Shown one piece after another: positions 9,098-18,448 of a stretch of 64,000 nucleotides of DNA. The notes below the pieces were generated by a model that was given only the letters and a program-made list of their open reading frames with translations, was not told where the DNA came from and ran no database searches. A program made the translations under genes and the position numbers. The stretch spans positions 186,001 to 250,000 of the forward strand of contig NZ_CP058952.1 of the NCBI RefSeq assembly GCF_013423785.1, given 5' to 3'. Source of the DNA: Chitinibacter fontanus (GTDB lineage: Bacteria > Pseudomonadota > Gammaproteobacteria > Burkholderiales > Chitinibacteraceae). How positions within the stretch are numbered: the stretch's first letter is position 1; each line of letters opens with the position of its first letter.

Positions 9098-10027
9098 TTA
9101 CTCATAACCAAATTGTCGAATCAAACGCGTGTCGTCAGCCCAGCCACTTTTGACTTTTACAAAAACCTCGAGGAAGACCTTAGCGTCAAACATGGCTTCC
9201 ATATCAATGCGAGCATCGGTTGCTATTTTTTTCAGTTTTTCGCCTTTTTTACCGATCAAAATGGCTTTCTGATTTTCACGTTCAACCAAGATCGCGGCAT
9301 AGATACGACGCAATTCTTTGCCATTGGCTAATGTTTCCTCCTGAAATTTTTCAATTTCGACGGCCATCACGTACGGTAGCTCTTCACCCATCATGCGGAA
9401 AATCTTCTCGCGAATGATTTCAGACGCCAAGAAGCGCTCATTACGATCTGTTAGATGATCAGCCTCAAACAATGGCACAGACTCTGGCAGTAGAGGTTCA
9501 ACGGCTTCGAGCAAAACATCTAGCTTCTGAGATTTTTGCGCAGAGATGGGCACAATCGCAGCAAAATTAAATTGCCCAGCCACTTTTTCAATAAACGGCA
9601 ACATCGTGCCGACGTTATCGAGCAAGTCGACTTTATTGATTACCAAAATAACAGGGCGATCACGGGGTAGTAATTTTAAAACCGCTTCATCTGCAGGGCC
9701 AAATCGACCGGCTTCGACCACAAACAAAATGGCATCAACATCGGCCAAGGTCGTCGTCACGCTGCGATTCATCGCTTGGTTTAGCGCATTGCGATACTTG
9801 GTCTGAAAACCTGGCGTGTCAACAAATACGAATTGAGCCGATTCCAAAGTTAACACCCCGGTAATTCGGTGGCGTGTAGTTTGGGCTTTGCGAGAAGTGA
9901 TACTCAATTTCTGGCCGATCAGATGATTCATCATCGTCGACTTACCCACATTAGGCTGCCCTACAATCGCCACAAAACCGCAACGGTAGCCATTCGCACT
10001 AGGTGCATTCAAGATTTCTTCATTCAT
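9098..10027 (-). CDS. era: GTPase Era
   Basis: Essential GTPase that binds the 3' end of 16S rRNA and assists 30S assembly. G1 [10 protein letters not shown]3 DTPGF, and G4 NKVDL are intact in the N-terminal half; the C-terminal KH domain shows [18 protein letters not shown] and [13 protein letters not shown]. The length of 309 residues is typical. The ATG overlaps the rnc stop by 4 bp (ATGA), the classic rnc-era coupling. Confidence 0.97.
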   Translation of the reverse strand: MNEEILNAPSANGYRCGFVAIVGQPNVGKSTMMNHLIGQKLSITSRKAQTTRHRITGVLTLESAQFVFVDTPGFQTKYRNALNQAMNRSVTTTLADVDAILFVVEAGRFGPADEAVLKLLPRDRPVILVINKVDLLDNVGTMLPFIEKVAGQFNFAAIVPISAQKSQKLDVLLEAVEPLLPESVPLFEADHLTDRNERFLASEIIREKIFRMMGEELPYVMAVEIEKFQEETLANGKELRRIYAAILVERENQKAILIGKKGEKLKKIATDARIDMEAMFDAKVFLEVFVKVKSGWADDTRLIRQFGYE

Positions 10028-10734
10028 TTTTTGGCTACCTTTTTACCGGGATGTTGTAGGCGAAGCTGATGCAGTAAACGCCCAGCCGCTTCCTGCTCTG
10101 CGGCGCGGCGACTTGTACCTTCCGCTTTTGTTGCAACTTTAAGCTCTACACAAGTACATGACACTTCAAATATCTGATCAGGAGATTCACCGATCTGACG
10201 CAAAACTTCATACTGAGGCAATGCTAACTTGCGCGCTTGCAACCACTCTTGCAACGATGTTTTTGCGTCTTTCATCGCGTCTAGTGGGTTAACTTCAGCG
10301 ATACGAGTGGCGAATAATTGTTCAACCACTTTAGCGGCTTCATCAAAGCCTCCATCGAGCCAGATAGCACCTAACACCGCTTCTAGTGCATCAGCCAGAA
10401 TACTCGGACGGCGATGCCCACCACTTTTGAGTTCACCCTCACCCAATGAGAGGTAATCACCCAACTGCAATTCAGTGGCAATCACAGCGAGTGAATCTTG
10501 CCGTACAAAGTGAGCCCGCAGACGCGACAAGTCACCCTCACTGAACTGCGGAAACACTTGATACAAACGTCGTGCAACCAGTGCGTTTAAAATGCCATCG
10601 CCGACAAACTCTAAACGCTCATTGTGCGTTGAAGAATAAGAGCGATGCGTTAAAGCCTGCTTCAAAAGCTTGGGCTCAGAAAAAATATAACCGAGCGCTT
10701 TTTGCAAGCGCTCGGCGGGTAGTACGACTGACAA
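10024..10734 (-). CDS. rnc: Ribonuclease III
   Basis: Double-strand-specific endonuclease for rRNA and mRNA processing. The signature [11 protein letters not shown] with catalytic Glu/Asp is near residue 38; a second acidic pair lies in [15 protein letters not shown]. The C-terminal double-stranded RNA-binding domain covers about residues 155-225 ([11 protein letters not shown] ... [14 protein letters not shown]). The start is TTG at 10734, supported by a TAGGA site 8 nt upstream; no ATG lies nearby in frame. Overlaps era by 4 bp. Confidence 0.96.
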   Translation of the reverse strand: MSVVLPAERLQKALGYIFSEPKLLKQALTHRSYSSTHNERLEFVGDGILNALVARRLYQVFPQFSEGDLSRLRAHFVRQDSLAVIATELQLGDYLSLGEGELKSGGHRRPSILADALEAVLGAIWLDGGFDEAAKVVEQLFATRIAEVNPLDAMKDAKTSLQEWLQARKLALPQYEVLRQIGESPDQIFEVSCTCVELKVATKAEGTSRRAAEQEAAGRLLHQLRLQHPGKKVAKK

Positions 10735-10764
10735 AATATATTCCTAATTTTCGGGTGTTATGCC

Positions 10765-11127
10765 TTATTCCGCAGAGCCTGACTTTTTCTCAATTTCAAA
10801 TTGGAATAAAAAGCTGACATTTGCAACCAGAGGCACGACCTTTTCATAATCGGCACGCACCGTGGTAACACCACCAGTTTGAGTAATTAATAAATCAGCA
10901 GGTTTGACTGCATGAATTTCGCTGATATCTGCATGGCGCGCAAAAGCATCACGAATTGCTTGCGGTGTTGCACCACTATTTTGGTTCAGAATTGTACTAA
11001 CCGCCTGTTTAATATTGAAATACTCAATATAGGTAGGCACAACTTTAAACGCGGTTATCAAAGCCACCGCAACAAACATCGCTACGATGATAAAGCCAAA
11101 AAAAGACAAACCGAGCTGTTTTTTCAT
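10765..11127 (-). CDS. DUF4845 membrane-anchored protein
   Basis: A 120-residue protein with one N-terminal transmembrane helix (GLSFFGFIIVAMFVAVALIT) and a small extracytoplasmic domain containing KVVPTYIEYFNIKQAV. Members of DUF4845 sit between lepB and rnc in many beta- and gammaproteobacteria, exactly as here. Function is not established; the pilin-like N terminus has suggested an envelope role. It lies 27 bp after lepB and 30 bp before rnc. Confidence 0.85.
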   Translation of the reverse strand: MKKQLGLSFFGFIIVAMFVAVALITAFKVVPTYIEYFNIKQAVSTILNQNSGATPQAIRDAFARHADISEIHAVKPADLLITQTGGVTTVRADYEKVVPLVANVSFLFQFEIEKKSGSAE

Positions 11128-11154
11128 CTCATTTTCCCCGCCAATACGCTAATT

Positions 11155-12114
11155 TTATCGAATCATCGTGCCTACACGATCAAGATGCTTGAAGTTCATC
11201 CAAATCAAGAACGCCTTACCCACTACAAATTTATCATCCACAAAGCCCCAGTAGCGGCTATCTGCACTATGGTCACGATTGTCGCCCATCGCAAAATACT
11301 GATTTGCAGGCACTTTGCACACAAAACCAGACTCATCATAACGACAATTTTCACGACCTGGGAAATCACCCACTTCAGATAAGCTCAACGTTGGCGTATC
11401 GGCCATATTCAAAGTATGAAATTTGTGCACACCCATCGTTTCAGTAAACTGCTGGTTACGCACTTCATAAACACCTTGCTCAATATAGCTATGCTCACCT
11501 GCTGATTCAATTGGCACCGCTTGACCATTGACAGTCAATTTTTTATTACGATATTCAATCGTATCACCCGGCAAACCAACCACACGTTTGATGTAGTTAA
11601 CCTGCGGGTTAACTGGGTAATTAAATACCATCACATCGCCGTGTTCTGGCTTACCCACAGGGATCACCACCTGATTTGTCACCGGCATCCGCAAACCAAA
11701 TGCATATTTATTTACCAGAATAAAGTCACCAACGACTAAGCCAGGTCGCATTGATGAAGATGGAATCTGAAATGGCTCCACTAAAAATGAGCGTAACAAG
11801 AACACCACCAAAATCACCGGAAAAAAGCCGCGGCCATACTCTACCCAATCGGCAACTGGGTTCTGGCCACGTTTTTTTTGCCACATGAATTTATCCAGCG
11901 CCCAAATCACGCCGGTAATCAGTACGAATAGCAACATCGCGGTGCTGATTGACAAGAACTGCACCATCAAAATAAACACCCCCACCACAATGGATAGGTA
12001 GCCGTACTGAACCAGTTGCGGCGGCTCGGTGCCTTTACGCTCATGCTTTGCACCAGCCCCAATCAAAACCGGACCTAAAATCAACAACACTACGCCAATC
12101 AACAACCAGTTCAT
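11155..12114 (-). CDS. lepB: Signal peptidase I
   Basis: Inner-membrane serine/lysine protease that removes Sec and Tat signal peptides. Two N-terminal hydrophobic helices (from residue 3, and about 40-70) are followed by the catalytic serine motif IPSSSMRPGL, the lysine region YIKRVVGLPGD, and the C-terminal box YFAMGDNRDHSADSRYWG. The 319-residue length matches proteobacterial LepB. Follows lepA by 25 bp. Confidence 0.96.
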   Translation of the reverse strand: MNWLLIGVVLLILGPVLIGAGAKHERKGTEPPQLVQYGYLSIVVGVFILMVQFLSISTAMLLFVLITGVIWALDKFMWQKKRGQNPVADWVEYGRGFFPVILVVFLLRSFLVEPFQIPSSSMRPGLVVGDFILVNKYAFGLRMPVTNQVVIPVGKPEHGDVMVFNYPVNPQVNYIKRVVGLPGDTIEYRNKKLTVNGQAVPIESAGEHSYIEQGVYEVRNQQFTETMGVHKFHTLNMADTPTLSLSEVGDFPGRENCRYDESGFVCKVPANQYFAMGDNRDHSADSRYWGFVDDKFVVGKAFLIWMNFKHLDRVGTMIR

Positions 12115-12139
12115 GCCATATCCCTAATGCTGTGAGTGT

Positions 12140-13933
12140 TTATTTATCTGATACTTGCAAAATCGCCAAGAAGGCTTCTTGTGGAATCTCCACATTACCC
12201 ACTTGTTTCATACGTTTTTTACCGGCTTTTTGTTTATCCAGCAGTTTACGTTTACGCGATACGTCACCACCATAACACTTGGCCAATACGTCTTTACGTA
12301 CGGCTTTCACCGTTTCGCGCGCGACGATCTGGCTGCCAATCGCTGCTTGTACGGCGATATCGAACATTTGGCGCGGAATCAATTCGCGCATTTTGGCCAC
12401 CAACTCACGGCCACGATACTGGCTCATTGAGCGGTGAACAATCAGACTTAAGGCATCAACTCGCTCGCCATTGACCAGCACATCAAGTTTCACCAAATCA
12501 CCAACACGGAACTCTTTAAAATCGTAATCGAGTGAGGCATAACCGCGCGATACTGATTTCAATTTATCAAAGAAATCCATCACCACTTCGGCCATCGGCA
12601 AGTCGTAAGTTAACATCACTTGACGACCTAAATATTGCATATTGACCTGATTACCGCGTTTTTGGTTACACAGCGTCATCACAGGACCGACATAATCCTG
12701 TGGAACCAAAATCGTCGCGGTAATAATCGGCTCACGTACTTCGTCGTATTTGGATGGATCAGGCAATTTGGATGGATTTTCAATCTGTACCGTCTCACCA
12801 CCACGCAGCACCAGCTCGTATTTCACTGTTGGTGCGGTGGTAATCAAATCCATATCAAATTCGCGCTCAAGACGTTCTTGCACGATCTCAAGGTGCAACA
12901 GACCTAAGAAGCCGCAACGGAAACCAAATCCCAATGCAGTTGATACTTCCGGCTCGTAGTTCAGCGAAGCGTCATTGAGCTGCAGCTTTTCCAAGCTATC
13001 GCGCAATTTTTCGTAATCGTGACTTTCAACCGGATACAAGCCCGCAAATACCTGCGACTTCACATCTTTAAAGCCTGGCAAAGGCTCAGCAGCCGGGGTT
13101 TTTACGGTAGTAATTGTGTCGCCGACTTTGGCGCTCGCCAGCTCTTTAATGCCAGCAATCACAAAGCCTACTTCACCAGCTTTGAGCATTTCGCGTTGCA
13201 CCGATTTAGGTGTAAACACCCCGACCTGCTCGCATAAATGCTGGGCTTTGGACGACATAAACAAAATCTTATCTTTCGGGCGCAGTACACCATCCACCAC
13301 CCGCACCAACATGATGACGCCAACATAATTATCAAACCATGAGTCGATAATCAGTGCTTTCAATGGCGCATCAATATCACCCTTCGGAGGGGGTATCTTC
13401 GTGACCACCTCTTCCAGAATGTCTTCTATGCCAATACCTGACTTTGCTGAAGCATGCACCGCATCGGTCGCTTCGATCCCGATAATATCTTCGATCTCTT
13501 GTGCTACGCGATCAGGATCGGCGGCTGGCAGGTCGATCTTATTAAGTACGGGACGCACTTCAACGCCTTGCTCAATCGCGGTATAGCAATTGGCTACGGT
13601 TTGCGCTTCTACACCTTGTGAGGCATCAACCACCAGCAAAGCGCCTTCACAAGCAGCCAGTGATCGGCTTACTTCATAGCTAAAGTCAACGTGCCCTGGG
13701 GTGTCGATCAGGTTCAGGTTGTAGACTTTGCCGTCACGCGCTTTGTAATTAAGCGCAGCGGTTTGCGCCTTGATGGTAATACCGCGCTCTTTTTCAATAT
13801 CCATTGAGTCGAGTACTTGCTCGCTCATTTCCCGCATTTCTAAACCGCCGCAAAATTGGATAAACCGATCCGCCAAGGTACTTTTACCGTGGTCAATGTG
13901 GGCGATAATAGAGAAATTACGAATATGATCCAT
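12140..13933 (-). CDS. lepA: Elongation factor 4 (LepA)
   Basis: Ribosome-dependent GTPase, a back-translocase or assembly factor. G motifs: [31 protein letters not shown]; the LepA-specific C-terminal domain contains [17 protein letters not shown]. The ATG at 13933 gives 597 residues, close to E. coli LepA (599). A TTG four codons upstream (13945) would keep the frame but has no better ribosome-binding site. A minus-strand terminator (13968-13997) precedes it, so lepA may have its own promoter apart from the sigma-E operon. Confidence 0.97.
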   Translation of the reverse strand: MDHIRNFSIIAHIDHGKSTLADRFIQFCGGLEMREMSEQVLDSMDIEKERGITIKAQTAALNYKARDGKVYNLNLIDTPGHVDFSYEVSRSLAACEGALLVVDASQGVEAQTVANCYTAIEQGVEVRPVLNKIDLPAADPDRVAQEIEDIIGIEATDAVHASAKSGIGIEDILEEVVTKIPPPKGDIDAPLKALIIDSWFDNYVGVIMLVRVVDGVLRPKDKILFMSSKAQHLCEQVGVFTPKSVQREMLKAGEVGFVIAGIKELASAKVGDTITTVKTPAAEPLPGFKDVKSQVFAGLYPVESHDYEKLRDSLEKLQLNDASLNYEPEVSTALGFGFRCGFLGLLHLEIVQERLEREFDMDLITTAPTVKYELVLRGGETVQIENPSKLPDPSKYDEVREPIITATILVPQDYVGPVMTLCNQKRGNQVNMQYLGRQVMLTYDLPMAEVVMDFFDKLKSVSRGYASLDYDFKEFRVGDLVKLDVLVNGERVDALSLIVHRSMSQYRGRELVAKMRELIPRQMFDIAVQAAIGSQIVARETVKAVRKDVLAKCYGGDVSRKRKLLDKQKAGKKRMKQVGNVEIPQEAFLAILQVSDK

Positions 13934-13967
13934 GTGTCCAGCCAAGTCTGTATAAAGAGCAACTCAA

Positions 13968-13997
13968 TATAAAAAATTGGGCACGCCACGCGTGCCC
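13968..13997 (-). terminator. Rho-independent terminator after the rpoE-mucD-glutaredoxin genes
   Basis: Perfect 8-bp stem GGGCACGC/GCGTGCCC (13979-13986 with 13990-13997), followed on the minus strand by AATTTTTT. It separates the stress operon from lepA. Confidence 0.85.
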
Positions 13998-14020
13998 GAG
14001 AATTGCGTTAATCCGCGATT

Positions 14021-14263
14021 TTAGCCTAAATCGGCGAGCCTAGCATCCAATGCCGCAACATCAAGATGATAGTGACAGATTTCCCGCTCATTTGAATCAG
14101 CCAACACTGGCACTAACTCACCATAGCGCGCCTCAAGTTCATCGATATCGTCAATATCAATCCAATCTAACTCAAAGCGCCCCGCAGCCAGTGCACGTAA
14201 TTGCTCACGCATATTTACGCACAGGCTGCAGTATTCACGGCCAAACAGCTTCAAACGAATCAT
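14021..14263 (-). CDS. Glutaredoxin-like protein (DUF836)
   Basis: An 80-residue thioredoxin-fold protein with the redox pair CSLC at residues 12-15 (GREYCSLCVNM), the WIDIDDIDELEARYGE strand-helix and VPVLADS carrying the cis-proline. Short glutaredoxins of this type are frequent next to mucD/lepA in Neisseriales and relatives. Probably acts in cytosolic thiol exchange; the partner is unknown. Start overlaps the mucD stop by 4 bp, so it is the last gene of the sigma-E operon. Confidence 0.82.
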   Translation of the reverse strand: MIRLKLFGREYCSLCVNMREQLRALAAGRFELDWIDIDDIDELEARYGELVPVLADSNEREICHYHLDVAALDARLADLG

Positions 14264-15663
14264 TTGGCCGGTGCCTTCATCACAATAAAGGCTGGATTGC
14301 CATTACGCAGCACCCGCAATGGTAATGAATCATTCGGTTTTAAATCGTTCAGCGCTTTTTTCAACTGCGCAGAGCTAGTCAGATCCTGCCCAGCCAAACC
14401 CACAATCACATCACCTGGCTGTAAACCCGCTTTTGCAGCCGCCCCCTGCGCATCGCGCACCAGCAAACCAAAGCCGATACCAAGCTGTTTTAATTGTCGG
14501 GCATTCAAATCCTGTACTGTCAGGCCAAATTTGCCGGCATCATCGCTCTTGCCCTTGTATTCACGACTCTCGGTGCTTTTGTCGCTTTCCTCAAGTTGGC
14601 CTACGGTGATCAATACATCGCGCGCAGCTTTATCACGCCATACCTGAACCGGCACTTTTGAGCCAGGTTTGACAGCACTAACAATTCGCGGCAACTCACC
14701 CGAGCTATTGATTGGTTGGCCATTAAATTTGAGCAAGATATCGCCGGCTCTCAAGCCCGCCTTTTCAGCTGGGCCATCTTTTTCCACTGAGCTCAACAAT
14801 GCACCAGTCGCTTTTGCCAAACCAAAGCTCTTTGCCAAATCTTCGCTAACATCCTGAATCGAAACGCCAATCCGACCGCGCGTCACTTTACCACTGGACT
14901 TCAACTCATCCGCCACTTTCATGGCAACATCAATTGGAATGGAAAATGACAACCCCATATAGCCGCCTGAGCGACTGTAAATTTGCGAGTTAATACCGAC
15001 CACTTCACCATTCATATTAAAAAGCGGGCCACCTGAATTGCCGGGGTTGATGGCTACATCAGTTTGAATAAATGGCACAAAGTTCTCATCAGGCAGGCTG
15101 CGGCCCTTAGCGGAAACGATACCGGCAGTCACCGTATTATCTAGACCAAACGGCTGACCAATTGCCAACACCCACTCACCTTGCTTTAATTTATTGGCAT
15201 CACCCAAATCGACTTTGGGCAAATTACTGCCTTCAATTTTGAGCAAAGCAACATCAGTACGCGCATCAGAGCCAACCACCTTGGCCTTGAAACTGCGTTT
15301 ATCCATCATTTTGACCGTAATTTCATCGGCTTTTGCCACAACATGGGCATTGGTCAAAATGTAGCCGTTGCTATCAATGATGAAGCCCGACCCTAAAGAC
15401 TGGGCCTGATGCTGCCGAGGCTGGCCGCCGCGCGCACCGGGAGGCATTGGGAAGCCGAAGCGGCGTAATAGCTCCAGCGTTTCTGGGTCCACCCCAGGGG
15501 CAGCTGCTTCATCATCACGTATTGAAGCGGTCGTTGAAATATTGACTACGGCCTTGCCTTCTTTTTCAACAATAGTTGTAAAGTCAGGCAACGCAGCTGG
15601 GGCCGCCAGAGCAGCAACACTACCGCCAAGCAAAATTGTTGTGAGCATTAATCGATTCAGCAT
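14260..15663 (-). CDS. mucD: Periplasmic serine protease MucD/DegP (HtrA family)
   Basis: Envelope quality-control protease induced by sigma-E. The ATG at 15663 has a good AGGAAGG site and opens a signal peptide ending near LAAPA. Catalytic triad: His in LTNAHVVAKAD, Asp in SDARTDVALLKIE, Ser in NPGNSGGPLFN. Two PDZ domains follow (about residues 265-350 and 370-460). It has 467 residues, like Pseudomonas MucD. A longer open frame upstream (to 15792) overlaps rseC and is rejected. Confidence 0.94.
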   Translation of the reverse strand: MLNRLMLTTILLGGSVAALAAPAALPDFTTIVEKEGKAVVNISTTASIRDDEAAAPGVDPETLELLRRFGFPMPPGARGGQPRQHQAQSLGSGFIIDSNGYILTNAHVVAKADEITVKMMDKRSFKAKVVGSDARTDVALLKIEGSNLPKVDLGDANKLKQGEWVLAIGQPFGLDNTVTAGIVSAKGRSLPDENFVPFIQTDVAINPGNSGGPLFNMNGEVVGINSQIYSRSGGYMGLSFSIPIDVAMKVADELKSSGKVTRGRIGVSIQDVSEDLAKSFGLAKATGALLSSVEKDGPAEKAGLRAGDILLKFNGQPINSSGELPRIVSAVKPGSKVPVQVWRDKAARDVLITVGQLEESDKSTESREYKGKSDDAGKFGLTVQDLNARQLKQLGIGFGLLVRDAQGAAAKAGLQPGDVIVGLAGQDLTSSAQLKKALNDLKPNDSLPLRVLRNGNPAFIVMKAPAK

Positions 15664-15679
15664 AGTCCCTTCCTCTGGG

Positions 15680-16150
15680 TCAATGAGTACGTTTAAGTTC
15701 ACAGGTTTTGACAACCTGTCCAGTTGGATGTTTGGCCACAATGGCCGGTTCCGCTGGCTGCAGATTAGTTTTGGGTAGCAGCCGCAAGACAAAGAAACCG
15801 AGAATAAACCCGAAAGCTGCGCCGACTAAAGTGGCTAATTCACTATTCGAAGCAATAAAATGACCAATTACTGCCCCAAGCAGCAATAGCAACATGGGCA
15901 ACCCATAAGCCCACAAGGCACTAGAGAGCAAGGCCCCCTCTTGCACGGCAATCGTCACCAGCTCGTTAGGCTTAGCCGCAAGGGGGTTGTGCACGCGGTA
16001 GCTTTCTTGCGCGTTACCAAACATGCGGGTAATCGCAACTGATTTGCAACCTTTTTCGGGGTCACAATGACCACAAGGGGTGTGGGGGCGAATTTTCACC
16101 CAGGCATAATTGCCTTCGGTGCGTACTACTTGAGCTTGCGTTTCAATCAT
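15680..16150 (-). CDS. rseC: SoxR-reducing system/sigma-E regulator RseC (MucC)
   Basis: Membrane protein of the RseC/MucC family. The N-terminal cytosolic part carries a cysteine motif CGHCDPEKGC (about residues 26-35), which may hold a metal or Fe-S centre; two transmembrane helices follow (LWAYGLPMLLLLLGAVIG and ATLVGAAFGFILGFFVLRLL). In E. coli RseC modulates sigma-E and takes part in SoxR reduction. Placed between rseB and mucD as expected. Confidence 0.92.
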   Translation of the reverse strand: MIETQAQVVRTEGNYAWVKIRPHTPCGHCDPEKGCKSVAITRMFGNAQESYRVHNPLAAKPNELVTIAVQEGALLSSALWAYGLPMLLLLLGAVIGHFIASNSELATLVGAAFGFILGFFVLRLLPKTNLQPAEPAIVAKHPTGQVVKTCELKRTH

Positions 16151-16170
16151 AAAGTGGATCTGCGGAAAAT

Positions 16171-17148
16171 TTAACGCGCATTGTACACGTTAGCAAAAGC
16201 CTCCACCGTCACGGCCGGCACCTCCCCCAGAGCCGTCACCAGGTTTGCACCGCTTTGCCGAGCAAACAAGTGCGTCCCCCCTTGATGAGCCAAGCCCAAC
16301 GGCAGCCGGTGATGAAATGGCTCAATAAAGATCGACACCGTGGCGACACCATCGCTGTATAAATGATGAATGACAGTGCGGTTTTTACCTGGCAGCGTTT
16401 TGCTGGTTTGTTTAAGCAACCTAAAGCCCGCTGGCGGCGCTTTGATATCCCAGTTTGGCTCCTGCGCCAAAGTGCTTACACCATTACTACTTTCAATGAC
16501 CACTGCTTGCAATTGGCGCGTCGGCTTGAGCAGCTTGCGATCTACACTACCCCCCAACTGTATATCCGTAAAGGCGAAGGCTTGTGTTGCCTCCCGACGC
16601 ATACCCAAAACCACCCACTTTAGTAATAAATTTGAACCATCATCAACCCAAAAGCGATGTGGATAACGGAATTGATCAAGCGGCTCTAACTGATACACCG
16701 TCGCATCTCGACCGGCTACACGTTCATGCCCCAACAGTTGCACACCGTAGGCTACCAGTAGCTTTTCTGGCTGATCGGGCAACTGCCGCGGGAATAATTT
16801 AGAGGTATAACGTCGATCTAAGGCTGCTTGCTGCGGATCTGCAGGATAAATACTAACTTGCGTGCCATGGCGATAATATTCACGTGGCGGCCCGTCCAGT
16901 GTCTCGCGCCGCTCGGCATCATTTGCGCCATCCAGCACATGAATCATGCGGTAAGTAGAAATCTCTTCGCCATACTGGTACACATAGGTACCTGAGTAGG
17001 TTGCACTTTTGGCCGCAGTAGCGACACGTTCCAATAATTTGTGTGCAGCATCTTTACTTAATTGCTCAGCTGCTTGTGCACTAGCCACCCAGAACAGCAA
17101 CAGCACAGACTGCCACACCAGTCGAATTTTCCTGCGAGCCATTAACAT
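16171..17148 (-). CDS. rseB: Sigma-E regulatory protein RseB/MucB
   Basis: Periplasmic protein that binds RseA and shields it from cleavage until lipids or LPS signal damage. A signal peptide (LVWQSVLLLFWVASAQA) leads into the lipoprotein-carrier-like fold with SGTYVYQYGEEISTYRM and RRETLDGPPREYYR, then a smaller C-terminal domain (AVVIESSNGVSTL, VSIFIEPF). The length of 325 residues matches the family. ATG follows directly after the rseA stop codon, indicating translational coupling. Confidence 0.94.
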   Translation of the reverse strand: MLMARRKIRLVWQSVLLLFWVASAQAAEQLSKDAAHKLLERVATAAKSATYSGTYVYQYGEEISTYRMIHVLDGANDAERRETLDGPPREYYRHGTQVSIYPADPQQAALDRRYTSKLFPRQLPDQPEKLLVAYGVQLLGHERVAGRDATVYQLEPLDQFRYPHRFWVDDGSNLLLKWVVLGMRREATQAFAFTDIQLGGSVDRKLLKPTRQLQAVVIESSNGVSTLAQEPNWDIKAPPAGFRLLKQTSKTLPGKNRTVIHHLYSDGVATVSIFIEPFHHRLPLGLAHQGGTHLFARQSGANLVTALGEVPAVTVEAFANVYNAR

Positions 17149-17640
17149 CTAGCGCTGCTCTCCCACTTCGAACGAGACTTGAGCCAAATGATCATCCCCC
17201 ATCGGATTGGCGACACCAGCACGATGCGCAGCCAAATAGGCACGCACTTCTGCGGCATCGACTTGCACATGCTGAGCAGGTACGGCATTTAAGCTAGCCA
17301 TTTGCTGCGGTACGGCAGCCGGAGCAATGCTAAATTGCCAAACCGCCAAACCAACAAAAGCCACCGACGCCGCGGCAGTTAATGGCACCATCCAGCGTTT
17401 AGCTCTGGGCTCTGCCAGTCGTTTTGGCGCAATCACTACCGGCTCGGCTGCCAAACGTGCCGAAAATTTGGCCATAAAATCACCGGATACCGGCGCGAAT
17501 CCTTGCAAAGCATCTTTCGTGGCGTGCCATTCTTGCCATTGCGCCTGCAGGAGCGGATCTTGCTTTACCGCATCGAGCACAGCGCCCCACTGCTCTGCGG
17601 GAAGTTCGTTATCCATCAGAGCTGACAATTTTTCTTTCAT
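17149..17640 (-). CDS. rseA: Anti-sigma-E factor RseA/MucA
   Basis: Single-pass membrane anti-sigma factor. The N-terminal domain begins MKEKLSALMDNELP, the usual RseA sigma-binding opening, with DPLLQAQWQEWHATKDAL downstream; the transmembrane helix is WMVPLTAAASVAFVGLAVW; the rest is periplasmic. ATG at 17640 is chosen over 17679 because it has a GAGGA site at proper spacing and the family starts there. 163 residues. Part of rpoE-rseABC. Confidence 0.93.
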   Translation of the reverse strand: MKEKLSALMDNELPAEQWGAVLDAVKQDPLLQAQWQEWHATKDALQGFAPVSGDFMAKFSARLAAEPVVIAPKRLAEPRAKRWMVPLTAAASVAFVGLAVWQFSIAPAAVPQQMASLNAVPAQHVQVDAAEVRAYLAAHRAGVANPMGDDHLAQVSFEVGEQR

Positions 17641-17672
17641 CGTTGAATCCTCACTCGAATTGGCGTGTTGGG

Positions 17673-18284
17673 CTACCATCGCTTATCTTTCCCCACCTCG
17701 GAAAGCAAAGGTCTTAAGCGATTAGCAATCGCCTCACGCGCCCGAAAAATCCGGCTACGCACGGTACCGATCGGGCAATCCATCGCCAAAGCGATGTCTT
17801 CGTAACTGAGACCATCCATCTCGCGCAGCGTAATGGCCTCTCGCAAATCAGCTGGTAATGCATCCACAGCTTCGTTCACAGTAGAGACAATCTGCCGATT
17901 GGATAGTTCAGTTTCTGGAGTGTGAAAATCTGGCACCTGCGCTACCGCATCCAGCGTTTCACCCTCTTCATCCTCGTATTCTGTAGCAATCATCGGCCGA
18001 CGGCCGAGTGAGGATAGATAATTTTTCGCCGTATTAATTGCAATCCGATACAGCCAAGTATAAAACGCACTCTCCCCACGGAATGATGGCAAAGCACGGT
18101 AGGCTTTAATAAATGCCTCCTGGCTTACATCCTCAAGCTCTGCGGGGTCGCGAATCATGCGTGACAGCAGCCGGGCAATGCGTCGCTGGTATTTGACTAC
18201 CAGCATTTCAAAGGCGCGCTGATCCCCTGCCTGAGCTCGGCGTACGAGTTCCTGATCTAAATCGCGGTCGGTGACCTGTGTCAA
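17673..18284 (-). CDS. rpoE: RNA polymerase sigma factor RpoE (sigma-E/AlgU)
   Basis: ECF sigma factor for envelope stress. Region 2 reads [20 protein letters not shown] and [19 protein letters not shown]; region 4 has [20 protein letters not shown] with [16 protein letters not shown]. 203 residues. The start is TTG at 18284, supported by AGGAAG about 7 nt upstream. Divergent from nadB across a 164-bp region. No confident sigma-E promoter could be read upstream, so autoregulation is assumed from the family only. Confidence 0.96.
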   Translation of the reverse strand: MTQVTDRDLDQELVRRAQAGDQRAFEMLVVKYQRRIARLLSRMIRDPAELEDVSQEAFIKAYRALPSFRGESAFYTWLYRIAINTAKNYLSSLGRRPMIATEYEDEEGETLDAVAQVPDFHTPETELSNRQIVSTVNEAVDALPADLREAITLREMDGLSYEDIALAMDCPIGTVRSRIFRAREAIANRLRPLLSEVGKDKRW

Positions 18285-18317
18285 GCTTGTCTTCCTATGG
18301 GTATCAATTGCATTTCA

Positions 18318-18334
18318 CCCTGACATTATCAGGG
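18318..18334. promoter_or_regulatory. Perfect palindrome between rpoE and nadB (possible operator)
   Basis: CCCTGACATTATCAGGG: 6-bp perfect arms around a 5-nt centre, in the divergent rpoE/nadB intergenic region, 131 bp before the nadB ATG and 34 bp before the rpoE TTG. It could be an operator or a short mRNA hairpin. The regulator is unknown. Confidence 0.4.
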
Positions 18335-18448
18335 CAGAGCTGCAAATTACAAGCGCCTATCCGGCAATTGCAGCAAAGCAGCGTTCTGCCAGCTCTGATA
18401 GTATTGCATCTCTGTGAAGACACCGCGGCAAATAAAGGACTAATTCGC

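Noticed and set aside
12140..13945. lepA start at TTG 13945
   Set aside because: ATG at 13933 matches the family N terminus and length; no better ribosome-binding site supports the TTG.
18278..18448. N-terminal extension of nadB
   Set aside because: The extra 57 residues are unlike the family, overlap rpoE, and the ATG at 18449 has a good ribosome-binding site.
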